Source: JAVBSX01 sp031549565 (lineage in GTDB: Bacteria > Planctomycetota > Planctomycetia > Pirellulales > Thermoguttaceae). From it: DNA of 64,000 nucleotides. Shown here one piece after another: positions 41,279 to 49,369 of this stretch. The stretch covers positions 1 through 64,000 of the forward strand of contig JAVBPO010000119.1 of the NCBI GenBank assembly GCA_031549565.1, written 5' to 3'. Both the position numbers and the translations under genes were made by a program. Within the stretch, counting starts at the first letter, position 1; each line of letters starts with the position of its first letter. The notes below the pieces were generated by a model. That model saw only the letters and a program-made list of their open reading frames with translations, did not search any database and was not told the DNA's origin.

Positions 41279-42304
41279 ATGACCGAACCGCCCCCCAACA
41301 CACTCCAAACACGGGAATCGCAGCCGAACCGGTATCACTTGTTCCCGGCGTGGTTGAGTTTGATTTGCCCCGGACTCGGACAATTGGTCCAAGGGCGGGT
41401 CTCCGCGTTTTTCGGGCATTTCACGCTCTGGTTGCTCTGCCTGCCTGGGTTGGCGGGTATGATATTGGCTTTTTGCTTCACCAACGCCCCTGAGCTTATT
41501 ATCCCATTCGGAATCATTACCTGCCTTTTCATCACGACGATTCTGTTTTCTGTGGTGGATACTACGGTTTGGCAGGAAGGAAATGAATCTTATCTGAAAA
41601 AACATCTCTGCTCTCTTGCATGGATTAGTGTTTCGGCCAATCTGTTTTTTGACCTTTTCTTCATTCTTCCAGCGCTCCAAGCTCCGAGAGGCCCACACCC
41701 GGAAGTAAACTGCCTGAACAACATAAAAAATATCGAGCTCGCTTTGCTCAATTATGAATGTGTAAACAATAAATTTCCACCGGCGTACACAGTCGATGAA
41801 AATGGCAAGCCGCTGCACAGTTGGCGGGTTTTGATCCTGCCGTACTTGGATGGAAAGAGCCTTTATCAAAAAATTCGGCTCGATGAACCTTGGGACAGCG
41901 AATACAACCGGCAGTTTCATTATTCCGGGCCTAGGGTTTTCAAATGCCCTTCTTGGAATCGATTTCCGCCGGAGCAAACAAAAAATTCCGGATTTCTCTG
42001 CAATTATTCCGTCGTGGTCGGCGAAGAGACGTTGTTTCCGGGTGCAAAATCAATTGGCGGTTTGGACGACCTTCAAGACATAACGAACACGATCATGCTC
42101 GTTGAACGCTATACGCCGAACTGGATGGATCCGACTCAAGAAATATCGTACGAAACGGCGTGCAAGGGAATCAACAAGGACGTGTTCGGCGTCGGCAGTT
42201 TTCACCCCGGCGGAACAAACGTCGGGTTCGCGGACGGAAGTGTTCGATTCCTGGAAAACGACGAAGATTTGACGCCGTATTTGAAAGCGAAGAAGTTGAA
42301 ATAG
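41279..42304 (+). CDS. DUF1559 domain fused to an N-terminal membrane domain, no prepilin leader
   Basis: 341 residues from ATG at 41279 (MTEPPPNTLQTRESQPNRYH); upstream in-frame sequence belongs to the end of the previous gene region. Residues about 22-140 have four hydrophobic segments (HLFPAWLSLICPGLGQLVQG, HFTLWLLCLPGLAGMILAF, IIPFGIITCLFITTILF, ISVSANLFFDLFFILPAL). The remaining part is DUF1559-like (CLNNIKNIELALLNYE, GSFHPGGTNVGFADGSVRFL). Other members in this window carry a single cleavable pilin helix instead. Probably a permanently membrane-bound variant. Function unknown. Confidence 0.8.
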   Translation: MTEPPPNTLQTRESQPNRYHLFPAWLSLICPGLGQLVQGRVSAFFGHFTLWLLCLPGLAGMILAFCFTNAPELIIPFGIITCLFITTILFSVVDTTVWQEGNESYLKKHLCSLAWISVSANLFFDLFFILPALQAPRGPHPEVNCLNNIKNIELALLNYECVNNKFPPAYTVDENGKPLHSWRVLILPYLDGKSLYQKIRLDEPWDSEYNRQFHYSGPRVFKCPSWNRFPPEQTKNSGFLCNYSVVVGEETLFPGAKSIGGLDDLQDITNTIMLVERYTPNWMDPTQEISYETACKGINKDVFGVGSFHPGGTNVGFADGSVRFLENDEDLTPYLKAKKLK

Positions 42305-42337
42305 TATTTCACCAACACCTCATTTGACGCAAAAATC

Positions 42338-43666
42338 ATGATTATGACACCATCCTCCCGACGTGAATTTTTAAAATCTTCCTCCGCCTTGGTCGCCGCG
42401 ACTTTTGCGACGCCGCTGATTATTCCCCGGTCCGCGCTCGCTCAGGACGGTGTTCCCGGCGCCAACGAGCGGATCGGCGTTGCCGGGATCGGCGTCGGAC
42501 GGCAGGGGAGCGGCGTGTTTGCCGAAGCCGTTCGTCATAAAGCCGCGCAAGCCGTTTGCGTTTGCGACGTTTTTCTGCCGCGTGCCGAAGAGATCGCCAA
42601 AAAAGCCGGCGTCAAAGACGCGTACCAGGATTACCGCAAAGTCCTCGACCGCAAGGATGTCGACGCGATCGTCACGGCGACGCCGGAACATTGGCGCTCG
42701 CTCATCTGCGTCAACGCCGCTTTGGCCGGAAAGCATATCTACGCGGAAAAGCCGATCACGCTGACCGTGGAAGACGGAAAGCTCATGCTCAAAGCCGCTC
42801 GGAAGAACAACGTCGTTTTTCAATGCGGGAGTATGCAACGGTCGTACCGCGAAAATTATCTCGGCTGCAAAATGATTCAGGATGGTAAGCTCGGCAAGAT
42901 TACCGAAGTGATCGCGGCGAATTACGAAACACCTTGGCTTTGCAATCTTCCGGCGCAACCGATTCCGGACGGCCTCGATTGGGAAATGTGGTGCGGGCCG
43001 ACGGAGCCGATTCCGTATCATATCGACCTTTTCACGCCGCGCGCCAATCCGGGTTGGCTTTCGTTTCGCCCCTATTCCGGCGGCGAAATGACCGGCTGGG
43101 GAACGCACGGTTTCGACCAAATTCAGTGCGCTCTGCAAATGGATGACACCGGCCCGGTCGAAATTCTCGTCGATGGGGGAAAATTGGACCCGCCGACTTA
43201 CGACAAACCGGAATCCGCGCAACGCGGGAATAAGATTTGCTCCGAGCCGCGTTTGAAATACCGTTACGCCAACGGTGTCACGGTCCATTTGGGCAAAGAC
43301 GGCGTCGAAGGAAACCGGGGCGGCGCGATTTTTCTCGGCGACAAGGCGAAGGCGGAAATCTTCCGGGCTCGGGTCCAGAGCAATCCGCAGGAGTTGGTCG
43401 ACGAGTATTTCAAGGAACACGCCGATTTGAAATTACCGTCGCATGTCGCCGATTGGATCGAATGTATTCCGGACCGCAAGCGTCCGCTCGGCGACATCGA
43501 AAGCGGACATCGAACAGCGACGATCTGTCATTTGCTGAATATCGCACGGTACTTGGGACGTTCGCTCCGTTGGGATCCGGACAAAGAAATTTTCCCAGAC
43601 GACGCCGAAGCGAACGCTTGGCTCTCCCGCCCGCACCGCAAAGGATACGAATTACCGAATGTCTAG
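42338..43666 (+). CDS. Tat-exported Gfo/Idh/MocA family oxidoreductase
   Basis: 442 residues. Twin-arginine N-terminus SSRREFLKSSSALVAATFAT ending at SALAQD. NAD(P)-binding: RIGVAGIGVGRQGSGVFAEA. The conserved AEKPITLTVEDGKLM motif, with the catalytic-type Lys in EKP, is intact. The C-terminal domain includes GWGTHGFDQIQCALQMD and WIECIPDRKRPLGDIESGHR. The length and ending (HRKGYELP) match the planctomycete-expanded subfamily. In contrast to the paralogue at 17449-18666, the EKP motif is present. Sugar or inositol-type substrate; specificity unknown. Confidence 0.9.
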   Translation: MIMTPSSRREFLKSSSALVAATFATPLIIPRSALAQDGVPGANERIGVAGIGVGRQGSGVFAEAVRHKAAQAVCVCDVFLPRAEEIAKKAGVKDAYQDYRKVLDRKDVDAIVTATPEHWRSLICVNAALAGKHIYAEKPITLTVEDGKLMLKAARKNNVVFQCGSMQRSYRENYLGCKMIQDGKLGKITEVIAANYETPWLCNLPAQPIPDGLDWEMWCGPTEPIPYHIDLFTPRANPGWLSFRPYSGGEMTGWGTHGFDQIQCALQMDDTGPVEILVDGGKLDPPTYDKPESAQRGNKICSEPRLKYRYANGVTVHLGKDGVEGNRGGAIFLGDKAKAEIFRARVQSNPQELVDEYFKEHADLKLPSHVADWIECIPDRKRPLGDIESGHRTATICHLLNIARYLGRSLRWDPDKEIFPDDAEANAWLSRPHRKGYELPNV

Positions 43667-43689
43667 CGAACGTAAGGCCGCAAATTGAC

Positions 43690-43843
43690 GGGCAAGTTTT
43701 GTCATTCTGAGCGCAGTGTACTCACGAAGTGAAGAATCTGGTGGATCCGCCAACACGCTGTGCAAAACGGGCATGGCTGGAAACCAGATGCTTCGGAGTA
43801 CTTCAGCATGACATGAGCGACACGTTATTCATAAACTTGCCGC
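43690..43843 (+). repeat. CATTCTGA interspersed palindromic element, copy 4
   Basis: Core 43700-43813, with outer inverted ends GGCAAGTTT (43691-43699) and AAACTTGCC (43833-43841). This is the copy that best shows the full structure: outer inverted ends, inner TGTCATTCTGA/TCAGCATGACA and a central ATCTGGTGGATCC. It fills half of the 311-bp gap before ftsH. Confidence 0.75.
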
Positions 43844-43977
43844 TTATTTTCTAGCGAAAGCTTTATTGTTCGATTGGGCGGATCATCCGACCTCTTTGCG
43901 TAAGCCGTTCTCTCCGGTAAAATCACGGGACGGGCGTATCGTCGAGTAACTCTCCACCTTCTCTATCACATCGTTTC

Positions 43978-46053
43978 ATGTTTTTATTCGCGGAAGAAAC
44001 CGGGCAATCGAGGGAAGAGGAGAATTCCGCGCAGAAAAAACGAGCGACTGGAAACGAACCGAAGCCCGACCGTGATTCTCGCGACGAACCCGGCGCTCCG
44101 CAAACTCCGCGACCGAAACCGCCGGTTTCCGACGGGAACGGAGCTTTCTGGTTGATCATGGTCTCGGCGATCGCGCTGGTCTTTCTGCTCAGCTCTTACA
44201 TGCAGAAAGCGAAAACCGAAATCCCCATCGGCGAGTTGTTTCAGTTGATCGACCAGGGAACGCCGGAACAGAACCCCAACGCGGAAATCACCATTCTGGA
44301 AGGTCCGAAAACGAACCAAATCCAGGTTCGGTACACGCAACTGGACAACCTCGTCGTCGGCCCCTACGAAATTAAGGGGACCGTGACCCGGGAAGTCGTT
44401 TATCCGCCGGACAAGGCGTCCAATGCCGTTCCGAACACTCCGTTCGTGTCCGGTCGACAGGGATTCAGTAACGACAATAACGCGCTCCAGCAGCGATTGG
44501 AGAAAAACGGGTTCAAAAATTACCGCGCCGAAAATCCGCCCGGTTTTTTGCACGTCTACGGTCCGACGCTTCTTTTGCTCGCGATCACGATTCCGCTGAT
44601 GATCTTTATTTTCCGGAAAATTGGCGGCTCCGGGGCAGTCGCGTTCGGTCGTTCCCGGGGACGACAGGTCGATCAGGAAGAGATCGACGTGACATTTCAC
44701 GACGTCGCCGGAGTCGACGAAGCGGTCGAAGAACTCAAGGAAATCGTCGAATTCCTGAAAACGCCGGAAAAATTCCAAGTGCTCGGCGGTCGAATTCCGC
44801 GCGGTGTCCTTTTGATCGGCCCGCCCGGAACCGGGAAAACGATCCTCGCCAAAGCGGTTGCCGGGGAAGCGAGCGTTCCGTTTTTCACGCTCAGCGGCTC
44901 CGATTTCGTCGAACTTTACGTCGGCGTCGGCGCGGCCCGGGTCCGGGATCTGTTTGCGCAAGCGGAGCGGCGAAGTCCTTGCATCATTTTCATCGACGAA
45001 CTCGACGCGATCGGCAAAACCCGCGGGCGCCGCGACGGAGCCGATTACGAACGGGAACAGACGCTCAACGCATTGCTGGTGGAGATGGACGGGTTCGGAA
45101 CGAATACGGGAACGATCGTCATGGCCGCGACGAATCGTCCGGAAACGCTCGATCCGGCCCTTTTGCGACCGGGCCGATTCGACCGACAGGTGCTCGTCGA
45201 CCGTCCGGATATCCAAGGGCGGGAAGAGATTCTTCGCGTCCACACGAAAAAGGTCAAAATGGACCCGTCGATCGATTTGAAGGAAATCGCATCGATCACT
45301 TCCGGCTTCGTCGGAGCGGACTTGGCGGCTTTGGTCAACGAAGCGGCGCTTTTGGCGGCTCGAACCGGAAAGAAAATGGTCACGATCGAGGAATTTTCCG
45401 AAGGAGTGGAACGGATCACGGCCGGTCTGCAAAAGCGGCGTCGCGTGATCCTGCCGGAAGAAAAGAAACGGATCGCGTACCACGAAAGCGGACACGCGTT
45501 GGCCGCCCATTTGATTCCAGGAACGGATCCGGTCCATAAAGTGTCGATCATTCCGCGTGGTATCGCGGCTCTGGGATACACGCTGCAAAGGCCGGAAGAC
45601 GACCGATACTTGTTGACCCGAACGGAATTGGAAAGCCGGATCCAGGTTCTCATGGGCGGAACCGTCGCCGAGGAGCTCGTTTTCGTCGACTTTTCGACCG
45701 GTGCGCAGAACGACTTGGAGCGGGCGACCGAAATCGCGCGGAGCATGGTCATGGATTTCGGAATGAGCCGATTGGGTCGAATCAATTACCGGGAAAATCC
45801 CCGCGGCGGCTTTCTCGGCGACGGTGGTTTTCTCGGCGGACGGCTGCACAGCGAAAAAACGGCGTGGGAAATCGACCAGGAGATTCACCGGATTCTCGAA
45901 TCGCTGTACGAAAAAACGAAAGAATTGCTCCAAAGCCGCCGCGACACGCTGGACGACCTGTCCGGGGCCCTTTTGGAAAAAGAAGTGCTCGACACGGAAG
46001 AACTGGCGGCGATCATCGGCGCACAAGTTGCCCCGTCGCCCGCGATTGGTTAG
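43978..46053 (+). CDS. ftsH: ATP-dependent zinc metalloprotease FtsH
   Basis: 691 residues. A charged cytoplasmic N-terminus (1-55), first membrane helix at about 56-74, periplasmic domain, second helix near 190-212, AAA+ domain with Walker A GPPGTGKT (about 281-288) and Walker B IIFIDELDAIG, second region of homology AATNRPETLDPALLRPGRFD, and the M41 zinc site HESGH (about 502-506). It forms a membrane-bound hexamer that degrades unfolded membrane proteins and regulators. The N-terminal extension before the first helix is longer than in E. coli. The stop codon lies in a palindrome. Confidence 0.97.
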   Translation: MFLFAEETGQSREEENSAQKKRATGNEPKPDRDSRDEPGAPQTPRPKPPVSDGNGAFWLIMVSAIALVFLLSSYMQKAKTEIPIGELFQLIDQGTPEQNPNAEITILEGPKTNQIQVRYTQLDNLVVGPYEIKGTVTREVVYPPDKASNAVPNTPFVSGRQGFSNDNNALQQRLEKNGFKNYRAENPPGFLHVYGPTLLLLAITIPLMIFIFRKIGGSGAVAFGRSRGRQVDQEEIDVTFHDVAGVDEAVEELKEIVEFLKTPEKFQVLGGRIPRGVLLIGPPGTGKTILAKAVAGEASVPFFTLSGSDFVELYVGVGAARVRDLFAQAERRSPCIIFIDELDAIGKTRGRRDGADYEREQTLNALLVEMDGFGTNTGTIVMAATNRPETLDPALLRPGRFDRQVLVDRPDIQGREEILRVHTKKVKMDPSIDLKEIASITSGFVGADLAALVNEAALLAARTGKKMVTIEEFSEGVERITAGLQKRRRVILPEEKKRIAYHESGHALAAHLIPGTDPVHKVSIIPRGIAALGYTLQRPEDDRYLLTRTELESRIQVLMGGTVAEELVFVDFSTGAQNDLERATEIARSMVMDFGMSRLGRINYRENPRGGFLGDGGFLGGRLHSEKTAWEIDQEIHRILESLYEKTKELLQSRRDTLDDLSGALLEKEVLDTEELAAIIGAQVAPSPAIG

Positions 46054-46104
46054 CCCGTCGCCTGCGACGGGCTTGACACAGCGGTTCGCGGGCGAACCGG
46101 CTAA
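46050..46104. repeat. Double palindrome between convergent ftsH and antiporter genes
   Basis: GCCCGTCGC CT GCGACGGGC (46053-46072) and GGTTCGC GG GCGAACC (46083-46098), bracketed by TTAGCC and GGCTAA. The TAG stops of both genes lie in these outer TTAGCC/GGCTAA boxes. It may serve as a bidirectional terminator although no T tract is present. Confidence 0.65.
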
Positions 46105-47813
46105 CGGGTGCCGCGCGGACGGTGCAGCAGCCGGGTGCGGATTCGTTCGAGGTATTCGTCGGTCCGCTTTTCGTCGATGCCGAGCCGTTCGAACGATTGC
46201 CGGAGCATTTCGATGCCGACTTGATGTTCCGGCTGAATGAAACCATCGAGTCGCAGTTCGTCGAGCAGTTCGGCTCCGTCGTGTCCTTCGTATTGCACAA
46301 TAAAAGGGACATCGGGTCGGATTTCCTGTGCGGCTTCGACGATCGCCCGGATGGTATTACGGTTTTTCGCCGTAACCAGCACCGTTTTCGCCGAATCGAT
46401 TCCCGCGGCTTGTAAGATCAAACGCTGGTGCGGTTCGCCGAACAGGACGTTCAATTTCTCCATCTGCGCGAAAACGAACATCTGGTGGTTCGGTTCGACG
46501 ATGACGTACGGAATCTCCAGCTCGGAGAGCGCCCGGCCGATATACCGCGCCAAATAACGCCCCCCGGCGATAATGACGTGGTCGGTCAGTTTCGTTTCCG
46601 TAACCGTGATCGTCGCGTGTCGGTCCCGGCTGAACCATTTTTGCGACCAGCGGTAAAGCGGCGCGGTCAACAACGAAATCGGCGGACCGATCAGCATCGA
46701 AACGACGATCATGTTCAGAATGTACGAGTATTCCGTTCCCGTGATGATGCCGTTTTGGAGCGAGGAGCTGATCACGACGAATCCGATTTCGGAAATCGGG
46801 AGCATCCCGAGCAGGGCGGCGTAAGGAATCACGTTGCGGTACCCGAAGCTCCAGGTCAAAACCGCGAGGATGATACCACGTCCCAAACAGGCGACGGAAA
46901 CCAGCACGAGAATCGTCCCGAAATGCGTGACGATGAACAGGGGATCCAAAAGCATCCCGACCGAAACGAAAAACAACAGCGCGAAGATGTCGCGGACCGG
47001 CGTCATTTCGCTCAACGCCTTGTGCGCGTAGTCGGATCCGGCAAGCACCAGCCCGGCGACGAACGCCCCGAACGAAAGTGACAGGCCGAACTTGTAGGAG
47101 ACGTAGCCGACCCCCAAACTGACGACGATCACGGACAGCAGGAAAATTTCCTGCGACTTCCAACTTGCGACGAATTTCAAAAACGCCGGGATGACGCGGC
47201 TGCCGAACAGGACCATCAAGGCGACGAACAAAGCGACCATGAATATCGGCTGCATGAATCCGAGAAATGACGCCCCCGCGTCCATTCCCTTGAACCCGAT
47301 CAACACGATCATCAGCGGCAGGACCATGACGTCCTGGACGATCGACATGCCGAGCGTGACACGACCCGACAACGCGGAAACGTAACCGGTCGTAACGAGC
47401 GATTTGAGGATCACCGCCGTACTGGAGGAGATGATGGAAATCGCGAGACAAAAACTGGCGAGCGTATTCCACTGGAAAAACCGGCCGAGAAGAAAACCTA
47501 ACAGGAGCGTGAGCGCGACTTGGATGACCGCCCCGAATCCGGCGATTTTCCCGATCGGCTTGAGTTCCTGGATCGAAAATTCGACGCCGAGCGTAAACAA
47601 CAGCAGCGCGACACCGATTTCGGCGAGGATTTGAATCTGCTGCACGTCTTTGACGACGTACCCGCCGGTATTCGGTCCAACGATGATTCCCGCGACGATA
47701 TAGCCGAGGATCAACGGCTGCTTGAAAACCCTCGCGAGAATTCCGCCGAAAAGTCCGGCAACGATAATCACGATCAGGTCGGCAACGAAATCGATGTTTT
47801 CCATGGGAATCAT
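46101..47813 (-). CDS. CPA2-type cation:proton antiporter with TrkA-N domain
   Basis: 570 residues (the ATG at 47804, MENIDFVADLIVII, is an equally possible start). About twelve to thirteen membrane helices in residues 1-390, with GYIVAGIIVGPNTGG and LLLFTLGVEFSIQELKPIGK as in KefB/KefC/YbaL. The C-terminal RCK_N (TrkA-N) domain begins HVIIAGGRYLARYIG and contains VIVEPNHQMFVFAQ and GIDSAKTVLVTAKN, a nucleotide-binding regulatory domain. It exchanges K+ or Na+ for H+. No TrkA-C domain is evident and no KefF-like partner is nearby. Confidence 0.88.
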   Translation of the reverse strand: MIPMENIDFVADLIVIIVAGLFGGILARVFKQPLILGYIVAGIIVGPNTGGYVVKDVQQIQILAEIGVALLLFTLGVEFSIQELKPIGKIAGFGAVIQVALTLLLGFLLGRFFQWNTLASFCLAISIISSSTAVILKSLVTTGYVSALSGRVTLGMSIVQDVMVLPLMIVLIGFKGMDAGASFLGFMQPIFMVALFVALMVLFGSRVIPAFLKFVASWKSQEIFLLSVIVVSLGVGYVSYKFGLSLSFGAFVAGLVLAGSDYAHKALSEMTPVRDIFALLFFVSVGMLLDPLFIVTHFGTILVLVSVACLGRGIILAVLTWSFGYRNVIPYAALLGMLPISEIGFVVISSSLQNGIITGTEYSYILNMIVVSMLIGPPISLLTAPLYRWSQKWFSRDRHATITVTETKLTDHVIIAGGRYLARYIGRALSELEIPYVIVEPNHQMFVFAQMEKLNVLFGEPHQRLILQAAGIDSAKTVLVTAKNRNTIRAIVEAAQEIRPDVPFIVQYEGHDGAELLDELRLDGFIQPEHQVGIEMLRQSFERLGIDEKRTDEYLERIRTRLLHRPRGTR

Positions 47814-47814
47814 C

Positions 47815-47838
47815 AGCCCGGGGCAGGCCCCGGGGCTA
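47815..47838. repeat. Short GC palindrome
   Basis: AGCCCGGGG CAG and GCCCCGGGGCT form a stem with one extra C, followed by AACG. It separates the divergent antiporter and DUF6485 genes. Confidence 0.5.
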
Positions 47839-47843
47839 ACGTG

Positions 47844-47852
47844 TGGTATAAT
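47844..47852 (+). promoter_or_regulatory. Extended -10 promoter of the DUF6485 gene
   Basis: TGGTATAAT is a perfect extended -10 (TGnTATAAT). No good -35 is required for this type. Expected start is near 47859, about 60 nt before the ATG. Confidence 0.5.
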
Positions 47853-47920
47853 GAAACCGATTTTGATGGGGATTTCCCCGTGGATCAGTGGAACTGTTTA
47901 ATAGTATACCCCAACGTAAC

Positions 47921-48124
47921 ATGGACTGCAAAAAGAATACGAACCTGACGAATTGCACCTGCACCTACACATCCTGCTCGCGGCGGGGCGTTTGCTGCGA
48001 GTGCATCATGCATCATTTGAAGAAGCGTCAACTTCCCGGCTGCGTTTTTTCCCCCGAAGGGGAAGCGACTTACGACCGCTCGTTCGAACACTTCGCGAAA
48101 CTGGTGATGGACAAGAAAGTGTGA
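47921..48124 (+). CDS. DUF6485 family Cys-rich small protein
   Basis: 67 residues from ATG at 47921 (MDCKKNTNLTNCTCTYTSCS). Eight cysteines in the first 45 residues (DCKK, NCTCTYTSC, GVCCECIMHH, LPGCVF) followed by a helix (YDRSFEHFAKLVMDKK). The C-x8-C-x-C-x5-C-x5-CC-x-C spacing is that of DUF6485 proteins, small probable zinc or Fe-S binding proteins of anaerobes and planctomycetes with unknown function. Preceded by an extended -10 box. It is unrelated to the Cys-rich protein at 12436-12858. Confidence 0.82.
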   Translation: MDCKKNTNLTNCTCTYTSCSRRGVCCECIMHHLKKRQLPGCVFSPEGEATYDRSFEHFAKLVMDKKV

Positions 48125-48132
48125 GCGTTCCT

Positions 48133-48258
48133 CCTGGGACCGCAGGCTTCCAGCCTGCCAGAGAACGGCTCAAGGATGTTTGCAGGGCGTCCTTTCGCTT
48201 CATTTGCAGGCTGGAAGCCCGCAGACCCAGGTGCAGGCAAGATGCCTGCGGTCCCAGG
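48133..48258 (-). repeat. CCTGGGACCGCAGGC interspersed palindromic element, copy b (reverse)
   Basis: 126 bp, ends CCTGGGACCGCAGGC and GCCTGCGGTCCCAGG, opposite orientation to copy a at 25244-25370 as shown by CAGGCAAGATGCCTGCGG. It begins just behind the DUF6485 stop codon. Confidence 0.75.
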
Positions 48259-48280
48259 AAACACTTTACAGCATCAGTGT

Positions 48281-48886
48281 TCAGACACGGATGATCCGCG
48301 ATTCCGTAATGATTCCGTTGAGCGGAATGTCGTGCGGCTCGGTCGGGATCTGGTCAAGAATTTGGCAGTCGAACGCCAATGCGAGCTTCGGAACCGGTTC
48401 GTCCCGTTGCGAATCGCACTGTGCGAAGAATCGGTCGTAATAGCCCGCTCCGCGCCCGAGCCGACCGCCGTTGGAATCAAAAGCGAGGCCCGGTGTGAGG
48501 ATCAAGCCAAGCTCGTCCGGCAGAACCCGCCGCAACGGATCGGCTTTCAGGTCCGGATGCGGTTCCAGAATCCCGAGCGTTTGCGGAACCAGCTCCGAAA
48601 GCGATTCCAACCGAAAGAGCTCAATCTCACCATCTTCGCAGTACGGAACGACGAGCAGACTCTTCGACCGTTCTAAAATAAAATACTCTTCGAAAAACCG
48701 TGTCGTGTGGACTTCGGTCGGCAGATTCGCGAAAACAACGGTCAACTTTTCCGCGAAAACGGCGTCCTGAAACTCCGGAAGCCGGGCGAGGTTTCTCCAA
48801 ATCGCATCGCTTCGCTGCTCCCGTTCCGCAAGGTTCCGGAGCGTTTGCTTCATTGCCAAACGTAGTTCAGCTTTCGTGAAAGACAT
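48281..48886 (-). CDS. 5-formyltetrahydrofolate cyclo-ligase
   Basis: 201 residues. The family signature GLAFDSNGGRLGRGAGYYDR (folate and ATP site) is present near residue 150, with VVPYCEDGEIEL and ILEPHP upstream and IPTEPHDIPLNGIITE at the end. Converts 5-formyl-THF to 5,10-methenyl-THF with ATP. The product N-terminus KAELRLAMKQTL has the conserved basic residue that contacts ATP. In some bacteria 6S RNA lies next to this gene; I saw no clear 6S fold in the 190 bp upstream. Confidence 0.9.
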   Translation of the reverse strand: MSFTKAELRLAMKQTLRNLAEREQRSDAIWRNLARLPEFQDAVFAEKLTVVFANLPTEVHTTRFFEEYFILERSKSLLVVPYCEDGEIELFRLESLSELVPQTLGILEPHPDLKADPLRRVLPDELGLILTPGLAFDSNGGRLGRGAGYYDRFFAQCDSQRDEPVPKLALAFDCQILDQIPTEPHDIPLNGIITESRIIRV

Positions 48887-49077
48887 TCAATAAAACAGAT
48901 TGCGGAAAATGGGGGAAATAGTCAAAAGGAATCCAATCTCTCTTTCCTCTCGATTTTACCGGAGTTGGCGCCGCAAATCAATAAATTGGCCGGGGGCGTT
49001 CTCCGAAGTCGATGGGATTACAACGCGGGCGAGGCGTCCGCGCTCCATGAGCCTCCGCTCCTTTCAAGTTGCTTCCC

Positions 49078-49254
49078 ATGAACGAATCGCTGCAAAAAAT
49101 TCTGGAAATCGACTCGCGACACAACGACCTTTTGGACCGCTTGGACGATCTGGACGCGAAAATTCTCTCCGTTCTGGAGGAGTGGACGAACCGAATCCCC
49201 GCCGAGCCGGTTGCCGGTTCGACGGTACCCGTCGTTGAAACAGTCGCGACGTAG
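49078..49254 (+). CDS. Small coiled-coil protein, hypothetical
   Basis: 58 residues from ATG at 49078 (MNESLQKILEIDSRHNDLLD). An amphipathic helix with heptad-like Leu/Ile spacing (LLDRLDDLDAKILSVLEEW) is followed by a Pro/Val tail. Codon choice resembles the neighbouring genes (third-position C/G). No family recognised and no Shine-Dalgarno. It may be a small structural or adaptor protein. Could be spurious, but base composition favours coding. Confidence 0.5.
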   Translation: MNESLQKILEIDSRHNDLLDRLDDLDAKILSVLEEWTNRIPAEPVAGSTVPVVETVAT

Positions 49255-49365
49255 GATAGACTATTGACAGCTACAGACGGCAGACGACGGTGGAAGGGGG
49301 TATTTTTCTCCTACTATCCGTTTGTCTTCATAAGTCTGTCCTCTGTCCTCAGTCGTCTATCCTCA
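49252..49365. repeat. GACAGAGGATAG word repeats, inverted
   Basis: GTAGGATAGACTATTGACAG with CAGACGGCAGACGACGG at the left, and CTGTCCTCTGTCCTCAGTCG followed by TCTATCCTC at the right, form a long imperfect inverted pair ending 4 bp before the DMT transporter ATG. Same word family as 38227-38305. Confidence 0.6.
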
Positions 49366-49369
49366 ATTT

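Noticed and set aside
43984..46026. A 680-codon minus-strand frame opposite ftsH
   Set aside because: It is antisense to a certain ftsH and has the Arg/Phe-rich composition typical of a shadow frame.
48887..49077. 6S RNA next to the 5-formyl-THF cyclo-ligase gene
   Set aside because: The interval has some GC-rich segments, but I could not recognise the long hairpin with a central bubble; a covariance search would decide.
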